From Rosa chinensis (Eukaryota; Streptophyta; Magnoliopsida; Rosales; Rosaceae), in assembly GCF_002994745.2 (NCBI RefSeq), contig NC_037094.1, forward strand, positions 68,552,819 through 68,616,818: a DNA stretch of 64,000 nt. Reading direction: 5' to 3'. Within the stretch, counting starts at the first letter, position 1; each line of letters opens with the position of its first letter. Below, piece after piece: positions 11,207-21,941 of the stretch. The notes beneath the pieces are model-generated. The model saw nothing but the letters and a program-made list of their open reading frames with translations, was not told the origin of the DNA and ran no database searches. The translations under genes were made by a program, and so were the position numbers.

Positions 11207-12495
11207 TTATGCCTCACTCGCCCTCTTCTTCCTTGGGTGAGTGTCAATCGAACCAAGTGGCCTCCCCCTCTTCCTATGGGGAGCCACGGCCTCAACCACA
11301 CCTCCACTAAGTGTGGTTGCAGTGCCTCTATCTGCTTCACCGTGCCCCTTGTTTGGAACTTCTAACCTTGCAGGCACATTTGCAGTTGGTATATGTGATC
11401 TCGTCACTTTTGCGATATCAGTAAACGCATCAGGCATCGAATTTGCTATGTTCTGAAGATCGATTATTCTTTTCACTTCACTTTCACATTGTGAAGTGCG
11501 GGGATCAAATTGAGACAGACTGGGGACAAACCACGACAATTCAGGTCGTTCCCTTAGAAAATCCTTTTTCCTATCTCCCCCTAATGACGGGAAGACTATC
11601 TCATCAAAGTGACAATCCGCAAATCTAGCGGTAAAGAGATCGCCTGTCAAGGGTTCCAAGTAGCGGATAATTATTGGGGATTCGTATCCAACATAAATAC
11701 TTAATCGTCTCTGAAGACCCATTTTAGTGCGTTGTGGGGGCGCAATAGGCACATATACTGCGCAACCAAATATGCTTAAGTGTGAAATGTCAGGCTCATA
11801 TCCAGTTACCAGTTGGTACGCAAAAAATGGTTGGCTAGTTGTGGGTCTGAACGAATAAGTAAAGCTGCGTGCAATATTGCATAACCCCATGCAGATATAG
11901 GCAGGTTGGTGCGCATAACCAATGCCCTAGCCACCATATGTAGCCTTTTAATGGTGGCTTCTGCGAGACCATTTTGTGTATGCACATGGGGTATAGGATG
12001 CTCTACATCGATCCCAATGCAATAATCATCAAATGCTTTTGATGTAAACTCTCCAGCATTATCAAGCCTTATAGAGTCGATAGGGTGATCAGGGTGGTGA
12101 GCCCTTAATCGTATAATCTGTGCTAGGAGTTTTGCAAATGCAGCATTTCTTGTGGACAATAAAACGAAATGTGACCAGCGTGTCGAAGTATCCACCAGAA
12201 CTATAAAGTACTTGAATGGTCCGTAATCTAAATGGATAGGTCCACAGATATCTCCTTGTATCCTTTGTAAGAATGGAATGCTTTGTTTTGTATCTTTAGC
12301 ATAGGAAGGTCTCGATCCTGTTTTTGCTAAAGAGCAGGCTTTGCAAAACGAGTGATGTGCCTTTGAAATAGTCAATGAGGCATAATGGGAGGGAGGTAGT
12401 GCTTCTGGTACTTCAGAAAGCAATGGCTGCATTTGAGCAGTACTAGGACCGACACCTTGCATTGTGGTGGATTTTTGTCCCATTTTATTTTTCAC
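11207..12495 (-). pseudogene. Element A integrase, frame-broken
   Basis: Copia integrase core on the minus strand. The first frame (12495-11806) contains CKACSLAKTGSRPSYAKD, GDICGPIHLDYG (first catalytic Asp), FIVLVDTSTRWSH, RLDNAGEFTSKAF (second Asp) and PHVHTQNGLAEATIKR (Glu). A shift then leads to the frame 11890-11207, with the C-terminal region HLSIFGCAVYVPI and a basic RKRGRPLGS motif. The frames overlap by 85 bp, so one frameshift separates them. Confidence 0.85.
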
Positions 12496-12837
12496 TCAAA
12501 AAAAGGGATGTCCGTGTGATTTCTTTAAAATACGGATCATCATGTCACGACCTGGATGCCCTAAGCAGTCATGCCAAAGCCTGTATGAGTCAGTGTCCCA
12601 CATTTCATTGTTGGTGACAGTATAGGATTCAATTATCCAAATCATAGTGAGGTACAATCCACTAGATTGACTCATAAGTTTCTCTAAAATGCGTTTCATT
12701 CCACATTCATTAGAGGTAATATAAAGGTATTCAAGTCCATTCTCACAGTGTATTTCTACATGATAACCGTTGGCACAAATATCTTTGAAACTTAACAAAG
12801 TTCGATTAGCTCTTGGTACATACAGAGCATATCTCAT
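12496..12837 (-). pseudogene. Element A protease C-terminal part and GAG-pre-integrase zinc region
   Basis: The minus-strand frame has YVPRANRTLLSFKDI, typical of the segment just after the copia protease, and LWHDCLGHPGRDMMIRIL, the HHCC-type pre-integrase helix. The protease catalytic D-[ST]-G motif is not visible upstream; 12838-13165 is AT-rich. It ends at a stop and an ATG begins the next frame at 12495. Confidence 0.7.
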
Positions 12838-13165
12838 TTTCTTTAGAGTATTTCTATTTAGTTAGAATGATAATCTTTTCATTCGAATAATTTTTCTTTT
12901 TCTAGATGTATTGCTTTACATCTTTATAGTGCTATTTCGAACCATATAAATATGTGTATAGTAAATAAATTTGAATAAATTTAGTGCTTCAGAATAAAAT
13001 TTGAAATTTATTAATAAGTCAACGATAATCAAATCAAGGTCTTGTTCAGAAATCTAATTCATCAAACCATTATTGAAATAAATTTTAAGACCAAGTAATA
13101 GTCTAATTAAAAATGAGGCATTATGCCTTCACAACTGTCTTTGGAAAATAAATAGATAAAGCAGA
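12838..13165 (-). other. Spacer between gag stop and pol of element A
   Basis: AT-rich spacer with AATAAA on the minus strand near 13005. The spacer at 20997-21170 in element B occupies the same position and also contains AATAAA. It may serve as a 3' end for a gag-only transcript (inference). Confidence 0.45.
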
Positions 13166-16100
13166 TCAGTCAAAATCTAGTCTATCCATTGACTGAGCAA
13201 GTTCCTTGTTGCCATTGAAGTCTGCAATTGTGAGGTTGACGTCTAGGTCATGGCCTCCTTCTTCCATATAGTGAGCCTCTTGTTCTTTAAACTCCCTATA
13301 CCTCTTGTAATTGGCTGCTACTCTGTTGCTTGCTTGGCAGTTCTTGTACCAATGCCCAATGACTCCACATCTATAGCATGGTTCATTGCCAACTCTTTCC
13401 TGTTTGACTGAAGGGTTCTTAGGTGCCCTTTGCACCTTGTTGTCATGACCACTAGGGCCAGCACCACCATTTTTGCGCCATACATTGGGAGGGCCTCCAC
13501 GGCCCATATCACAACCCCTACGTCCCTTGCCACGTGGTGCATTGTTGCCACGTGTGATACCTTGAAATTAGTAATTATTTTCCGAAAATTTTCCGGAATC
13601 AATTTTATGGTTATTGGACGGTTTCGTGGCTCGTGGATGGAGTGGAAGCATTTCGGGCGAATAATTATTCGAAGAATATGGTTTTAGGGGGGTTGCAAAG
13701 GTTGACTTTTTATTCGTTGGGATTCTCAGAAAACTTCCTTCACAAAAGTTGTAGAGCGCGTCAATACGAGTTCGTGGACATGTGGAACGCGAGAATCAGA
13801 GTTTGTATGAGAAAGTTATGGCCATTGGAAGGAATTTCCATTTTGGTATAAATAGAAGTTTCCCAAGTTGAAAACTTACTATTTTCATTATTTCCATTTC
13901 CGGAAAACTCACTTTCTCTCTCTTCTCTCTCGACTGCACCTTCAGAAATGAAATAATCAGACTGACCCGACCCGGACCCGGCCGACCCGACCTGGCTTTT
14001 CCTGTGAACTGTGGCGGTCTCCGGCGACGAAACTTTCCAGATAGGATCGTCTCCTCCGTCTAGTCGTCCCTGTGGTGTCCTCTAGCACCGATTTTCGGTG
14101 GTGGTGGCGGTAGAAGGCGACGCAGTTGAGTGTTTTCGGACCCGATCGGTTCTCCGATCTCGGACGTCGACGGGGCTTCAAGTTGAGCTTGGGGAGCTCA
14201 GGGCAGCCTCCTTGATCGATCCTGGGTGGTTGTTTGGATCGATTCACGTAAAACTTGGTTCAACTTAGATTGGATTACTGTTCACGGCTTGTGAGGTAGT
14301 TTTCGACCCTTTATGCTTGTTTTCTGACTTCGAGCTAGTTATGAGAATTCACAAGCATGCTTAGATGAAGCTCTTTGATGTTGAGAGTTTTCTGAAATAT
14401 TGAGTTTTGGCCGGCGGCGGTGCGCCACCGCCTGTGGCAGTGTTCCGGCTATGTAGGGAACTGTTTTTGGTATTATATATATTCTACTTGTTAATACGAG
14501 GGTTTCGATATATAATACGCATATTTTGGAGTTCGTATGAAATTGTTATGATTTTTACGATTTCATATCGGTGAATTTATTTGATCCGTGAGGATTCAAG
14601 CTTTTGATCGACTTGTGGTTTGGACACCTAGATCGTGGAAGTACTCTGGAGACTTAGGAACGTCTCAGATGAGGTTTTGCCTCGATTGGCATTACTCATG
14701 GGGATTTAGTTCAAAACGAGGGTTTCAAACTTTAATCACTTTGTGATTCGTGCACTGAATCAATACCTTATGTGTTCAGGTGCTTGTTGAACGGATTGCG
14801 GCGATTGTGCTTGTTTTGGTTCTTGTGTGAAGATGCAGCGGGATTCAAAGGTGAGTAATCTCACAAGGTTCATTAATGAACGGATTACCTTTATCGTTTG
14901 GTGAGTAAATCTCACGATATTTGTTATGAGTAGGATCGATATTTGTTATCAGCAGGATCGATATTTGTTATGAGCAGGATCGATAATTGTTATGAGCAGG
15001 ATCGATATTTGTTATGAGCAGGATCGATATTTGTTATGAGCAGGATCGATAATTGTTATGAGTAGGATCGATATTTGTTATGAGTAGGATCGATATTTGT
15101 TATGAGGAGGATCGATATTTGTTATGAGCAGGATTGATATTTGTTATGAACATGATCGATATTTGTTATGAGCATGATTTCCCTATTGTCTTGGAGTTAT
15201 TAGGTTAACTACGACTATAGTTGGTATTAGTGGTATTCCTAAGTGAATGACTACGTTTATATATATATTATGTGAAATATATATGTATTGATGAATCTTT
15301 GTGATGATTGTCATGTAAAGCTTGTGTAGAAATATCTGTGTAATGAATCATTGAAATCAGTGTGATGAATCTATGTGATGATTGCTATCTGCGTGATGAC
15401 CGGAAAAATCTATGTGATGATCGCTATCTGTGTGATGATTGGCGATATCTGCGTGAATCTATGTGATGATCGCTATCTATGTGATGACCAGCGCTATCTA
15501 TGCAAGGTTCTAAAAATCGGCCTAGGCGGCCGCCTAGGCGCTAGGCGCAGCATTTCCGTCCCGATTCTCCCCTAGTCGAGAGAGCTAGGCGCTGGGAGTA
15601 AAGTCAGCCGCCTAGGCTGGGCTGGGCGGCACTGGGAGGGCTCTGGGCGGTCGGCGCCTAGGCGTTTTGTAATTTTTTTTTCCTTAAAATCTATTAATTA
15701 GTTAAGAGCTTAAGATCTCTCAGACTCGATCTTGACCCTAAAGTCAAAACCTAAACTCGAACTCTCGAGTCTCGACGAAATAGAAACGCCGTTGCTGAAC
15801 GCCGAACGCCGCTCCCTCGTCCCTCAGACTCTCAGTCTCTCTCCGAGTCTCCGGCCAGCTCTCTAGCTCTCCAACTCGCTGATAAATCGGATTTGTGTGT
15901 TTGTGTTTCAGTCGAATTTCAATTTCTAGGGTTTCAATCTCATAGTTTCTGGGTTCGATTTCTTTTCAGGGCTTTCTGGGTTCGATTTATGGGTTCAAGG
16001 CTTCTAGCTCGGTGATTCTTCAAGGACGAAGCCTGCTGATTCTTCAAGGACGAGGCCTGGTGATTCTTCAAGAGCCATTTCTGGGTTCGATTTCTGGCCT

Positions 16101-18130
16101 TTTGGGTTCAAGGCTTCAAGCTCGAATCTTGAAGCTTGATTCTTGAATATTGATTCTTGAAGCTCGATTCTTGAAGCTCTATTTGCATAGCTCGCCAGCC
16201 CCGATTCTTGAATCTTCAATTTATGGGTAAGTTGCTGCCTTGGTTAGTTTCTTTTGGTTAGAATAATGCTTGGTTGAATATTGAATATTGAATATTGAAT
16301 ATGCTTGAATCTTGATGCTGCCTTGGTTAGTTGCTGAACGCTGTTGGTTCGAATAATGCTTGGTTGGAATGTTGCTTGAAGCTAGATGAATATTGAATTA
16401 GATATATTGTTATATTTACACTTTGAATTGCATATTTGGATTTGGTTACTGAATTGCAGATTTGCAGTTTTGGTAAATTGAATTGCAGGTTGTTTTTGCA
16501 GTTTTGGTTAATTGAATTGCAGGTTGTTTTAGTTAATGTGTAACCTGTGATGGACTTTTGAGTTTTGAATTTTGCAGTTGGTTTGGCTTTGTTTTGCTGC
16601 TTTTGCAGTTTTATACTACTACTTATTTTGGCTCATAATGCTTGGGTAGTTGTGTCACTATTAGGAGATGAGGAGAGCTACTCACTCTTCCCTACAGTAT
16701 AAGTATTACTATGCTGGAGTGTAACTGTGTTAAGTGTATATACTCTTCAAATTGGAGTGCTAGAGTGCAGTGGCCAGTGGGACAATTTCCGATTGCGTTC
16801 ATGCTCCCTTAAAAACTTATCAATTATCATATTTGATGACCACCATGTTTCGAGGAAGCTTCTCTAGAAATGATGTTTTCCATTGTCTAAGGGAGTTGAA
16901 AAGCATTTCCTTTCAAGTGCAGCATGTTTTGAGAAAACGCTAAGAAGGTCAAAGTATGAACTTTTATATAATTATATGTTATAAAAATAAAAATAAAATA
17001 AAAATAAAAAAACCGCCTAGTCCCCGCCTAGGCTCCCGCTATCATCACATAGATATCTGTGTGATCGCTATCTATGTATGGGTTAATCCTGCAGGTCAGG
17101 GAAATCGTGGTTGAAGCTGAGATGGCACCTTTGCAGCTTTACGGTAGGAAGCTATCTTTGTGACTTTACCGTTGATAAGGACTTCCGTTGTATAGTTACT
17201 TTGAGCTGCATTTACGTTTTATTTTGTTGTTGACAATTTAATTTGTAAGCATTGTAATATATGATTCTGTGGAGCGGATCAATATTGACATAGTGAGTTC
17301 AGGGTATCAATATGTACTTGGGTTAAAAGGGAAAAAGTTTCTAGGTATTTTGTATTGATGGCTGAACGTTCACGCATATGTAATTATGGGATTATATATA
17401 TCGATTTTCATGTCAGTAAAATCAGGGGCGTGACACCACGTGGGTAGGGATCAGCACGTCCAACCCCCTTTGCATTGGGGTTCTTTCTACCTTTCACTTT
17501 GCTATAATTAGCCTCGGGAATTTTCTTTGTCCCAACAGGCCTGGCATTGTTGTTCAAAAGAACCTCATTATGCCTCTCAGCCACTTGCAGTAGGTTAATC
17601 AGCTTATTGAATGTTGTGATTCTTTTGTTGTCATACTCCAGCCTATACTGGTTCGCTAGTATAATTTCTGAAGTAGGAAAAGTAGAAAGAGTCTTCTGGA
17701 TCATATCATCTTCTGTGAGTTCATTTCCACAAAAATTTAGACATGCCTTTAAGCGCAACATATCCTTGTTGAAGTCATTGACCCTTTTATAGTCAAGCAA
17801 GCGGATTTCATTCCACTGAACGGTTAGTTCTGGGAGCAAGGTGTCATGAATGTTCCCAAAACGTCCCTTAAGGGCATCCCACAATTCTTTGGGTGTCTTC
17901 AACTGAAGGTATTCCCAGCGTAGGTTAGGATCAATATGTCGCTTCAGAAACATTAAGACATTTGCTTTCACCTTGTCAGACGGTCCATCGTCTTTCAGGT
18001 CAATGGGAGTTTTGATGGTGGCAGTGTAGTCTTTTGCCACAAAGGCAGTTTCTACATCAGAAACCCAACGGTGGTACTCAAGTATGTCTGAGTCCAAGAT
18101 GTCAAATTCAGGTCGAGTTGGATCAGCCAT
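13166..18130 (-). CDS. Element A gag, split by a 3.9-kb insertion but otherwise intact
   Basis: Capsid/nucleocapsid protein of a copia element. The ATG at 18130 opens a frame with a UBN2/gag-like region (EYHRWVSDVETAFVAKD, PKELWDALKGRFGN, NGxNFCGNELTEDD-type helices). It runs to the insertion site at 17436-17440 and resumes at 13552 (NNAPRGKGRRGCDMGRGG). The CCHC knuckle CYRCGVIGHWYKNC follows and the frame ends LDFD-stop at 13166. Removing 13553-17435 plus one CCACG duplication joins the two halves in frame with no further lesion. It is therefore a disrupted gene with intact halves. Confidence 0.85.
14914..15180 (+). repeat. 22-bp tandem array, about 12 units
   Basis: The unit is GTTATGAGCAGGATCGATAT plus TT, with small variants (GATAATT, GAGTAGG). 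Each unit contains the palindrome ATCGAT. It lies inside LTR-like element 1. Confidence 0.9.
15360..15502 (+). repeat. Degenerate CTATGTGATGA-type repeat
   Basis: Repeats of a roughly 22-26-bp unit around CTATGTGATGATCGCTATCT. The same motif resumes at about 17041-17080 on the far side of the hAT-like element, so that element landed in the array. Confidence 0.65.
15503..17038. mobile_element. hAT-like non-autonomous element with CCTAGGCG-rich ends
   Basis: The left end CAAGGTTCTAAAAATCGG is followed by a 20-bp palindrome (15520-15539, centred on GCGGCCGC) and CTAGGCG repeats. The right end shows the reverse-complement motif (CCGCCTAGTCCCCGCCTAGG, about 17012-17031), but its last bases (expected AACCTTG) are missing. 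No clean 8-bp duplication is visible, so the right end may be deleted. No transposase reading frame. Confidence 0.6.
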
Positions 18131-18562
18131 CTACATAAACAAGAGAGAAGATATAAATTACGCAGTCATAAAGACATCCACGTAAATTTTTTTCCAAAAA
18201 TGTGAATTAGATTTCAAGACCAAGATTTGTAATGGTCACATTTTTTTCCTTTCGATGCTATGTGAAAATGATTTATCACAGTAAATGTGTATGGATAATG
18301 CACATGAATTTTCATTATCATGGCAAAACGGAATTTATATGTTGCATTCTAGAAATAACAATAGCACTAATAAATAAAACATAGCATATATAGAAATAAA
18401 TTACATGACATGCTCAAATTTTACAAATATACAACAAAATATATGCTACACATAATATATCATGTGTAATACTATAAACAATAGCATAATATAAAAACAT
18501 GCTTAGGAATAATTATATAATTGTAAACAAAAATCACAAAACATGCACAAAAATTTCATAAA
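18131..18562 (-). other. Leader of element A, part next to gag
   Basis: Non-coding AT-rich sequence between the gag ATG of A and the insertion site of B. It is continuous with 28427-29639 on the other side of B. Confidence 0.6.
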
Positions 18563-18780
18563 TGTTGAAGGAAAACCTAATTTGTGTTTAGCCCAAACTC
18601 TAGGTTACTTGACCTAGTGGTAATAGGATTTAATTAGAAGGATCTAGAATCCTAATCAATGTAGAATTACTTTCCTTGTATGATTGAGATTCTATGCATT
18701 GTAATCCTCTATATAAAGAGGCCCCTATTATCAATGAGAACACATAGCGAATTTCTCTCAATTTCAGTTTCTCTAAAACA
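18563..18780 (+). repeat. 5' LTR of element B
   Basis: Starts TGTTGAAGGAAAACC and ends TCTCTAAAACA. The TATATAAAGAGG promoter-like motif is at about 18709. Matches 28209-28426 along its full length. Confidence 0.92.
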
Positions 18781-18796
18781 CGTTATCAGCACGAAG
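18781..18796 (+). promoter_or_regulatory. Primer binding site of element B
   Basis: CGTTATCAGCACGAAG directly follows the 5' LTR. Element A has the same CGTTATCAGCACG at the equivalent place. I cannot name the priming tRNA with certainty. Confidence 0.6.
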
Positions 18797-19908
18797 CCCT
18801 AACCCTGAAATCCTAAATTCGTAGCCTACAAATCCCAGAAACCACCGCCGCCCACCTTGAAGATCCCAACTTCAGAAATCCAGAACCGGCGGCCCCACCC
18901 CAAGAACCGGCCGGAAAACCACCGAACCGGCCACCGGAAGTATCGAAAGTCCCTTTGCCCGGTTCGATGCTTTCCTCCCAGCCAACTGCTACCAAACTTC
19001 ACCAGCAGCTGTAGCCGGACCCCAGACCACCGGATCCGAAAGATCACCACCGGAACCGGTCTAGATCGACTCGAACCGGCCGCCGGAACCATCTGAGCCG
19101 CTGAACCGCCGCCTGCACCTCCTATCTGTGCTTCGGTCAACAAAACCCAACTCGGTCAACCCTAGGCCCAGCTGCGGTCAGCCCAAGCCCCTGTAGCCTA
19201 AGTACTCGGCCCAGCAGCCTGAAGCCCAATAACCTGAGGCCCAATAATCTGAAGCCCAACAGCAGAAGACCCTGACGTCATCTGCCACGCAATCATCCAT
19301 GTCAGCATCAGCAGTAGCCACGTCAGCACCAGTGCCACGTCAGCGATCCGGTCAACCACGGTCAACCTCCGGTCAATGACCGCTGGCGACTTTTCCGGCC
19401 AACTTCCGGCGATTTTTCAGGCCACTTTTTAGTATTTTTCCGGCGACTTTTTCCGGTCAGCTACAGTAACTTCCGGCATCTACAGTAATTTTCCAGCGAC
19501 GATTTTTCCGGCCATCTTTTAAGGTAATTTTTCTAAAAGTTCCCGTTTTTGAAGTTTTTTTTTTTCAATTTCTTCTTTTCTCGGGGACTTCCAACATCCC
19601 TCCTTCTACCCCCCTTTCTTCTTCATAGGGGAGACCAATAGTCGAACTGTGGGGGTTCGTGCTCACTCCAAGCTTGGAGCTTGTAGAGTCCTCCAAACTT
19701 AGAGTTTGTTGAGAAGAAAACGATCGACCATATACATCGTCGTTTCGATCTAATCCAAAACCCCTCTTGGAATCGGATTTTCTTGGAAGCGACTACGCTC
19801 AGAAAATTCCTAATTTGTTGGAAGCGACTACGCTCAGAAATTTAATAGTTTTTCGTGGTAGCCTTTTTCGCTCCGAAACTAACCCTAATCTTGTGTTGTT
19901 TTTCAGGA
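18797..19908 (+). other. Leader of element B
   Basis: GC- and pyrimidine-rich, non-coding, with repeated CACGTCAGC and CCGGCGACTTTTCCGG motifs and a duplicated GGAAGCGACTACGCTCAGAAA segment (about 19786 and 19819). An upstream in-frame ATG at 19767 exists, but the conserved gag starts at 19909. Confidence 0.55.
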
Positions 19909-20996
19909 TGAGTTACCTGAACAAGTTGAACTTTGTTCCACTCGAGACAACTGGCGCAGGATACCATAGGTGGGTCCGAGATGTGCGCCAACATCTTAAG
20001 GCTGATGGAATTCTGGAAACCATCCAAGAGCCTAGTCAGAACGTGCTCTCCATTGAGCAAGCTACTGCTTTTGAAGCAAAACAAGCTAAAGCCATAATTC
20101 TCATGACAAGGCACATGAATGACGCGCTCCAAAATGAATACCTCAATGAGGAAGACCCAAGAAAGCTATTGGTAGAACTTGAGCAGCGATTTGGCAACTT
20201 TCGTGGCTCCTTGCTTCCTGATTTAGAAGTGCGATGGCATAGCCTCCGCTTTCGTGATTTCAAGTCTGTGCTTGATTATAACTCAGAAGCTCTTCGTATC
20301 AAGTCTCTGATGGAGTATTGTGGCCAAGCCATAACTGATACGATGTTGATCGAGAAGACTCTCTCTACCTTCCCCGTCTCTGCACTGATGATTTCAAAGA
20401 ATTATCGGATTGATGTAAATGCAGGACGTATCACAAGGTTTCATGAGCTCATTGGCGCCATGAACGTAGCTGAAAAGCACGATAATATCCTTGTGAAGAA
20501 CTATAATGCTAGACCCGTGGGAACTAAGCCTATTCCGGAGTCTAACTATAGTCGCGCCCCCAATGGAGGACGCAAGGAGCGAAACCCTAAAGATAGGGAC
20601 AATTCTGGACGTTCTGGTCCATATGTTCGCCCTAAAGAGGAAGGAAATCGCCAAGAGAGGCGTGCACGGAACCGTGGAGGTCAACGTGTGAAGAGAGAGA
20701 GAGGCGGAGCCTCCGACCATGGTGGTAACGCCACCAAGAGGATAGGTCGTCCAAATTGCGCCCTAATGGCGCCTTGATCAAGGGAGCCTGACCATAATGA
20801 TGTTTGTTTTCGATGTGGATCAACTGAACATTGGGCCAAAACATGTACCGCACCCCAGAATGTTGCAAACGCATACAAGACGTATCGTGAAGCAAGGGAA
20901 GCGAATTACATGGCACAAGAAGATCAAGATGGCAATCTAGATCTAAGGGTGGAAGACTACAAGGATCAAGACCCAGAAATTGGCGATTTTGATTAA
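19909..20996 (+). pseudogene. Element B gag with a single nonsense codon
   Basis: Copia capsid/nucleocapsid protein. I place the start at the ATG at 19909 (MSYLNKLNFVPLETTG), because the frame upstream of it is leader. It contains the gag helices YHRWVRDVRQHLKADG, DPRKLLVELEQRFGNFRGS and MEYCGQAITDTMLIEKTLS, then a Gly/Arg-rich tail. A TGA at 20775-20777 interrupts it. In the same frame the CCHC knuckle CFRCGSTEHWAKTC (about 20811-20852) follows and the frame ends IGDFD-stop at 20996. About 37% of residues look shared with element A gag by eye, which is an impression only. Confidence 0.8.
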
Positions 20997-21941
20997 GTCT
21001 TTTATTTTTCGAGAGATGTAGGCGATTGCCATATTACTTTTTATTGGATTAGATTTTCTTTGATCATAGAAACAATGATGTATTCCGTTGGCTTATGAAT
21101 AAAATTTCGAGTTCTTTTCATTATGACTCAATTTTGATTCTGAGCATATGACTTTGTGACTACGATGGCTAGACCATCAATATTAATTCAAGGACATGGA
21201 ATAGCCCAAGTTCCACTTACCAAATGGCACCTTGATTACAATTGTCACAGAAAATGATGATCCGTCTACAAAAGACTTCACATGGACATCATTTCTTTCG
21301 AGCGAAACGAAGCATGAATCACAAGTTGATTTCTAGACTAAGTGTGACCGACGCTGCTGCCTAGGGCACCGCCTCAGTCCACCACCAGCCTAGGGCTGGC
21401 GTAGTCCCTATCCATGACTCCATGGATGGCGTCCATCATGGTGATGGTGCCCTAGGTGATGCTGCAATCACTAACTTGCTTCAAAATAGCGTTTCAGACG
21501 CTCAGGCCTAACCAAAATTCTCATTGGTTGCTTCTAAAGCCTCTCGCTTGTTTTACTAAAGCCTGTTCCTTAGGGAAATTAGGACTGAGACCGTCCTATG
21601 CAAAGGATATGACATTACTCATTCTGTTCTTACAAAGAATCCGTAGGGATTTTGTGGATTGATTCAACCAACATGCGGACACTTAAATATTTCATGATGT
21701 TGGTTGACACGCACACACGCTGGTCACGTGTTGTGCCATTGTCCACATATAAATGCTGCTTACGCTACACTCCTAGCTCATATCATATGACAATGGGCTC
21801 ACTCCCCAGATCATCCTATTCAGTCAATTGGATTTGACTATGCTAGAGAGTTTACATCGAAAGACTTTCGATGGATATTGCAATGGGCTTGATGTTGGAC
21901 ATCACATTCCCATGTACACACCCAATTGGTCTCGCGGAAAC
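20997..21941 (+). pseudogene. Element B protease/integrase remnant, first part
   Basis: After a spacer with AATAAA (21098) come fragments resembling a protease-adjacent segment (QGHGIAQVPL, about 21190). Integrase pieces follow at 21540-21840: CKACSLGKLGLRPSYAKD-like, LQRIRRDFVD and FMMLVDTHTRWS. Multiple stops and shifts are present. It is cut at 21941 by the LTR-like insertion. Confidence 0.7.

Larger units (their letters stand above)
13548..17440 (+). mobile_element. LTR-like non-coding element 1 (probably solo LTR), 5-bp TSD
   Basis: A 3883-bp insertion, 13553-17435, starts TGTGATACC and ends GGGGCGTGACA, with the exact duplication CCACG on both sides. It has TG...CA ends, a TATAAATAG at about 13853 and no protein-coding frame of note. 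Those properties fit a long solo LTR of a Ty3/gypsy element, or a LARD. Related copies start at 51132 (+) and lie at 21942-25599 (reverse). It contains a 22-bp tandem array and a hAT-like insertion. Confidence 0.7.

Noticed and set aside
19767..19908. Upstream ATG of element B gag
   Set aside because: The conserved gag sequence begins at MSYLNKLNF (19909); the upstream residues come from a duplicated leader segment.
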